Below, piece by piece: positions 62,986 through 64,000 of a stretch of DNA of 64,000 nt (positions are counted from its first letter, which is position 1; each line of letters begins with the position of its first letter). The notes below the pieces were generated by a model. It did no database searches. It was not told where the DNA came from and saw nothing but the letters and a program-made list of their open reading frames with translations. Both the position numbers and the translations under genes were made by a program. Source of the DNA: Heliopora coerulea (lineage: Eukaryota; Cnidaria; Anthozoa; Scleralcyonacea; Helioporidae); contig JASJOG010000107.1 of the NCBI GenBank assembly GCA_030142905.1, positions 248,001-312,000 of the forward strand, written 5' to 3'.

Positions 62986-63167
62986 GGAACGACGAGTAGA
63001 AATATGGAGGATAGCAGTTGATTTTGAAACTCTTTCCGAACATTTTGCGCAATAGCAGATAATAATATAATAATGGCAGAAGACGATATAGGAATTTAGG
63101 AATGTTACACAGCCATGAACTATGAACGATTGTGTGAGCACCGGAAGAAATGTACCACACGATAATC

Positions 63168-63350
63168 AGGGGCGCAACAGGAAGGGGTTAGGGCGCAACT
63201 AAAGGGGCTTGAGGGGCGCAATTGGGGGGGGGGGGCTGGGGGAGCGCAACTAGAGAGGGTTGGGGAGAGGAGGCACAACTAGAGGGGGTTTGGGGTGCAA
63301 CTAGAGGGGGTTTGGGGTGCAACTAGAGGGGGTTCTGGGGGTCGCGACTC
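63168..63350 (+). repeat. G-rich minisatellite
   Basis: Units of about 24-26 bp around ggtgcaactagagggggttt repeat six or more times, with a run of 12 G at about 63224-63235. The last three units are nearly identical. Confidence 0.9.
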
Positions 63351-63807
63351 CTGCCCTTTTCGTGAGAAATCTAATTTGTGCCATATTAGTGACAGCTTTT
63401 GGATCTTACTTCCCAAAGCCACGTAGATCTACTTCACTCGAAATAACCAAGTTCGCCCAAACGGTGCCTTGATACTACCTTTCGATCCCTGCCCCTTGAT
63501 AATTCCTGGTTTTGTCCCCGATACTTCACTTCGGAAACATTGGAAACCGCCATCTCGCTGTGTCACGAAAGGGGATCAGGAACCGAATCCCACAATTTTC
63601 GAAAAAAATGGGGCAAAGCTCCCTCAATTGTTGGACTCCATAGGGCAATTCTGACAAGAACATCAACAGAATTTCACGTCAAGGAAAACGTAAAGACAGT
63701 ATTATCAAGAGCACTATGATTTTATGTGAAAGACAACAACAACAAAGAAGCTTAGGAATACCTCAAAAGTTTAATTGGAATATACTCGATTAATATATAA
63801 TACCACA

Positions 63808-63813
63808 AATAAA
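63808..63813 (+). terminator. Candidate polyadenylation signal (AATAAA)
   Basis: AATAAA lies about 820 bases after the stop codon of the plus receptor gene. It is a short motif in AT-rich DNA. Confidence 0.3.
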
Positions 63814-64000
63814 AATTTTTGTAAACTACTTTGAACAAAGTGTGGTGTATACATCGTCATAGCTGAGCGTGTTGGCAGATATTTCCCTTGGGGAACTAGG
63901 GTCTAGTATCATCTCTATCTCATGGTTTTTATGGCTTTTTGGTGCAGTGTGGCACTTCAATCAGGGTTGCTTTGGGTAGCTGCCCAGGGATGCAGCCATG

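Larger units (their letters stand above)
62986..64000. other. 3' flank of the plus glutamate receptor gene
   Basis: It contains a G-rich minisatellite (63168-63350) and unremarkable sequence. 63469-63654 is a short open frame without domain. The last 150 bases (ggcagatatttcccttgggg onward) show nothing recognisable. Confidence 0.6.

Overview
This window is nuclear DNA from an animal, most likely an anthozoan cnidarian and probably a stony coral. It is AT-rich, has spliced genes with consensus GT-AG junctions, and its introns are packed with microsatellites, foldback/MITE-like repeats, tRNA-derived SINEs and broken non-LTR retrotransposons. The assignment rests on the gene types (MEGF6-like EMI/EGF protein, NMDA-like glutamate receptors) and repeat style. 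It is an inference; no species marker was seen.

Four protein-coding genes were rebuilt by hand, joining exons only where splice sites and reading-frame phase agree. (1) 2988-8752, + strand: an uncharacterised protein (5 exons found, 5' end not found) with an acidic Ser/Asp stretch, a long Asn/Asp repeat domain and a conserved-looking C-terminus. (2) 11331-40745, - strand: a MEGF6-like secreted protein with signal peptide, EMI domain, 8 EGF/EGF-Ca modules, a linker, then 19 laminin-type EGF exons. 32 exons were found, coding at least 1,322 residues; the last exon was not identified. (3) 42850-49542, - strand: a complete NMDA-like ionotropic glutamate receptor subunit (5 exons, 823 aa). (4) 55823-62985, + strand: its divergent paralogue (6 exons, 871 aa). 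Genes 3 and 4 lie head to head about 6.3 kb apart. They share identical lengths for two exons (396 and 164 nt), so they look like an inverted duplication.

The space between genes is mostly repeats. Notable items are a degenerate IS630/Tc1/mariner element (DD37D spacing) with long terminal inverted repeats in an intron of gene 3; two abutting pieces of a non-LTR retrotransposon with a restriction-like endonuclease domain between the receptor genes; two 3' ends of a second non-LTR element, each embedded in a tetranucleotide microsatellite; a tRNA-derived SINE family including a head-to-head pair and a tandem array of tRNA-like heads; a 129-bp near-perfect palindrome; and a roughly 600-bp foldback element.

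The genes do not form a pathway. Gene 2 would act in the extracellular matrix, genes 3 and 4 at the plasma membrane as ligand-gated cation channel subunits, and the role of gene 1 is unknown.
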